The notes beneath the pieces are model-generated. The model did not search any database. It was not told where the DNA came from and was given only the letters and a program-made list of their open reading frames with translations. Positions 21,108-22,181 of a DNA stretch of 22,181 bases are shown here, piece by piece. The translations under genes and the position numbers were made by a program. This DNA is from a virus: positions 1-22,181 of IMG/VR virus record IMGVR_UViG_3300044630_000334; one strand, 5' to 3'. The first letter of the stretch is position 1, and every line of letters starts with the position of its first letter.

Positions 21108-21809
21108 TTAGGAAGCGCGAGTGACAAGCTTCCAATTAGGCGACGAAATCGTGCCCGCTTGGATGTAGACGTTGGCGTTGGTGTAATCCACGTACATCGA
21201 GCCCGGACCAGCAAAGTTATCGCCAGTGCCAGATGCGCCAGAGCTAGGAACGCCGCTGCCGGTCATCACAACCACATCGTTAGATACGCGGATTTCGGCT
21301 TTCTTGTAAGGCTGAACAGAGGCACCGCCGCCGACGGCATCCTGAAGCTCAAGGTCCATACCATAGTCAAAGCCAGAAGCGGCAGTGGACTGGGCCATGC
21401 CGATACCGAAGCCAGCGCGGGCCGTGGTCGTGCCACCGTCACCGTCCATCCAAGCCATAACGGCAGCATCGCCAGTCGTGGTTGTGTTGCCGATAACACC
21501 CAGCATACCAACCTTGGGGAAAGTGGAAGCATTAGTACCAGTGATTATATAACGACCTGTAGCCCCTACGTAGTAAGTAGCGGTCGAAGTAAGGTTGGAA
21601 CCAAAAACTTGGCCCGACGAACCCTGTGCACTGGAGGGATCAATAGCATCAGAGCTACCAAAAGCACCTGTGGGGTTAACCGTGAAGGTAGCTCCACGAG
21701 TTGCAACACCTTCGGCTGTAGAAGAAGAGGTTATATAGGGTGCAGTTGCAGTGCCGAGAATGAAACCATTCTCCGATGCGACGGGACCATTAAATGTAGT
21801 ACGAGCCAT
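21108..21809 (-). CDS. Virion protein (head decoration/fibre-like)
   Basis: This 233-aa protein has an AGGAGA ribosome site 8 bases before the ATG. It begins RTTFNGPVASENGFILG, a typical opening for phage head-fibre-like or decoration proteins, followed by Thr/Ser/Gly-rich beta strands. The middle has AVMAWMDGDGGTTTARAGFG and LELQDAVGGGA; the C-terminus (YVDYTNANVYIQAGT, NWKLVTRAS) is a familiar ending in marine phage virion proteins. It is the first gene after the capsid gene and its terminator-like hairpins, which suggests a head-associated role. Not assigned to a named family. Confidence 0.75.
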   Translation of the reverse strand: MARTTFNGPVASENGFILGTATAPYITSSSTAEGVATRGATFTVNPTGAFGSSDAIDPSSAQGSSGQVFGSNLTSTATYYVGATGRYIITGTNASTFPKVGMLGVIGNTTTTGDAAVMAWMDGDGGTTTARAGFGIGMAQSTAASGFDYGMDLELQDAVGGGASVQPYKKAEIRVSNDVVVMTGSGVPSSGASGTGDNFAGPGSMYVDYTNANVYIQAGTISSPNWKLVTRAS

Positions 21810-21910
21810 GCTTTATCTCCTGTGTAGTAGCACTTGTACGTACCGTCTCTACTAAGTCCGCTGGGCCGGTCGGTACGAATAATATCCCTAGTAACGTAGG
21901 TATAGCACAA

Positions 21911-21946
21911 ACAAAAAAGAAGGGAAGAGATTTCTCTCCTCCCTTC
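21911..21946 (-). terminator. Rho-independent terminator-like hairpin after the capsid gene
   Basis: Bases 21919-21930 pair with 21935-21946 in a 12-bp stem with one G-U wobble and a 4-base loop. On the minus strand it is followed by CTTTTTTGTTTG (21910-21918 region). This is 38 bases after the capsid stop, so it should end or reduce transcripts leaving the capsid gene, giving it higher mRNA than later genes if readthrough is partial. Confidence 0.8.
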
Positions 21947-21952
21947 CCCCCG

Positions 21953-21979
21953 TTCCCTTAGAGCGTAGCTCAAGGGGAA
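21953..21979 (-). other. Hairpin directly after the capsid stop codon
   Basis: Bases 21953-21964 pair with 21968-21979 with one A-A mismatch and one wobble, around a 3-base loop. It begins 5 bases after the capsid stop (21985), upstream of the terminator-like hairpin. With no T-tract of its own it may stabilise the mRNA 3' end. Confidence 0.62.
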
Positions 21980-21984
21980 ACTTA

Positions 21985-22181
21985 TTAGGCTGCGCCTTCG
22001 CTGCCGTACATACCCAGAGGGTCTGACCAGCCGAACGAATAACGCTCACGAGCCTTGTAACGTACGTTACCAGTATCGAAGTCACCGTCCATGCCCGTTG
22101 CCATTGGCGTACGAACAAAGTGCTTCAGACCGTTTGGCACGTCTGTGGTCAGGAACCAAGCATCCGTGTCGGTCAAGAAGT
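21985..22181 (-). CDS. Major capsid protein, C-terminal part only
   Basis: The frame is open from the right edge to the TAA at 21985 and gives about 65 residues, so the gene starts outside the window. The visible part reads TDAWFLTTDVPNGLKHFVRT, DGDFDTGNVRYKARERYSFG and WSDPLGMYGSEGAA. This ending ('WF..TDVPNGLK', 'DFDT.N.RYK..ERYSFGW.DP.G.YG') is one I recognise from major capsid proteins of many marine phages. The ATG at 22176 is probably internal. The gene is followed by two hairpins and then the virion genes, the normal place for the capsid gene. Confidence 0.78.
   Translation of the reverse strand, partial: FLTDTDAWFLTTDVPNGLKHFVRTPMATGMDGDFDTGNVRYKARERYSFGWSDPLGMYGSEGAA

Noticed and set aside
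21810-21910. Promoter or riboswitch in the gap before the first virion gene
   Set aside because: A weak 7-bp hairpin (21839-21877) and AT-rich stretches occur, but there is no convincing -10/-35 pair or aptamer pattern.
1-22181. tRNA genes, CRISPR arrays, insertion sequences, integrase or attachment sites
   Set aside because: No cloverleaf-like segment, regular direct-repeat/spacer array, transposase or recombinase pattern was seen on either strand.

Overview
This window is part of the virion-structure and lysis region of a tailed double-stranded DNA bacteriophage. All supported genes lie on the minus strand, so transcription runs from position 22181 down to 1. Many encoded proteins resemble families common in uncultured marine and freshwater phages, including the 'KGG' basic proteins, the 'ADRV' tail fibre and the MPFIKLQFKPG tail protein. 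The host is probably Gram-negative, judging from a phage lipoprotein with a lipobox and a GH19 endolysin, but nothing names it. Two adaptor-like proteins, a large nozzle-like protein and the lack of a visible tape-measure gene fit a short-tailed (podovirus-like) virion; this is inference.

Layout in transcription order. (1) 22181-21985: C-terminus of the probable major capsid protein, followed by two tandem hairpins, the second ending in a T-tract (terminator-like). (2) 21809-19858: two virion proteins and a GT-A-type glycosyltransferase. (3) 19858-16665: small, very lysine-rich proteins with Lys-Gly-Gly motifs, three of which share one basic cassette, plus a membrane-anchored coiled-coil protein. 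(4) 16668-13704: adaptor-like proteins, a zinc-ribbon protein, small conserved proteins and a virion protein. (5) 13629-11272: a 785-residue tail fibre preceded by a long hairpin. (6) 11254-8650: a small helical protein and four consecutive genes of 2-oxoglutarate/Fe(II) oxygenase type. (7) 8646-5905: a collagen-like, glycine-rich fibre protein, conserved unknowns and a tail-assembly-chaperone-like protein. (8) 5897-4009: a lysis cassette (lipoprotein, two paralogous two-TM proteins, a 56-aa one-TM protein, GH19 endolysin, a 60-aa TM protein). (9) 4000-1: a repeat protein, two fibre-like proteins (one with a long polyproline run) and the nozzle-like protein, cut by the window edge.

Genes are packed nearly without gaps, and many junctions are TAATG or ATGA, implying translationally coupled polycistronic expression. 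The only sizeable non-coding gaps are 21810-21984 and 13630-13703. The most interesting hypothesis is that the four oxygenases modify virion fibre proteins: the next gene downstream encodes a protein with nine Asn-Pro-Gly sites (17 X-Pro-Gly in all), the sequence context used by collagen-type prolyl 4-hydroxylases, and another fibre-like protein carries a 19-residue proline-rich tract.
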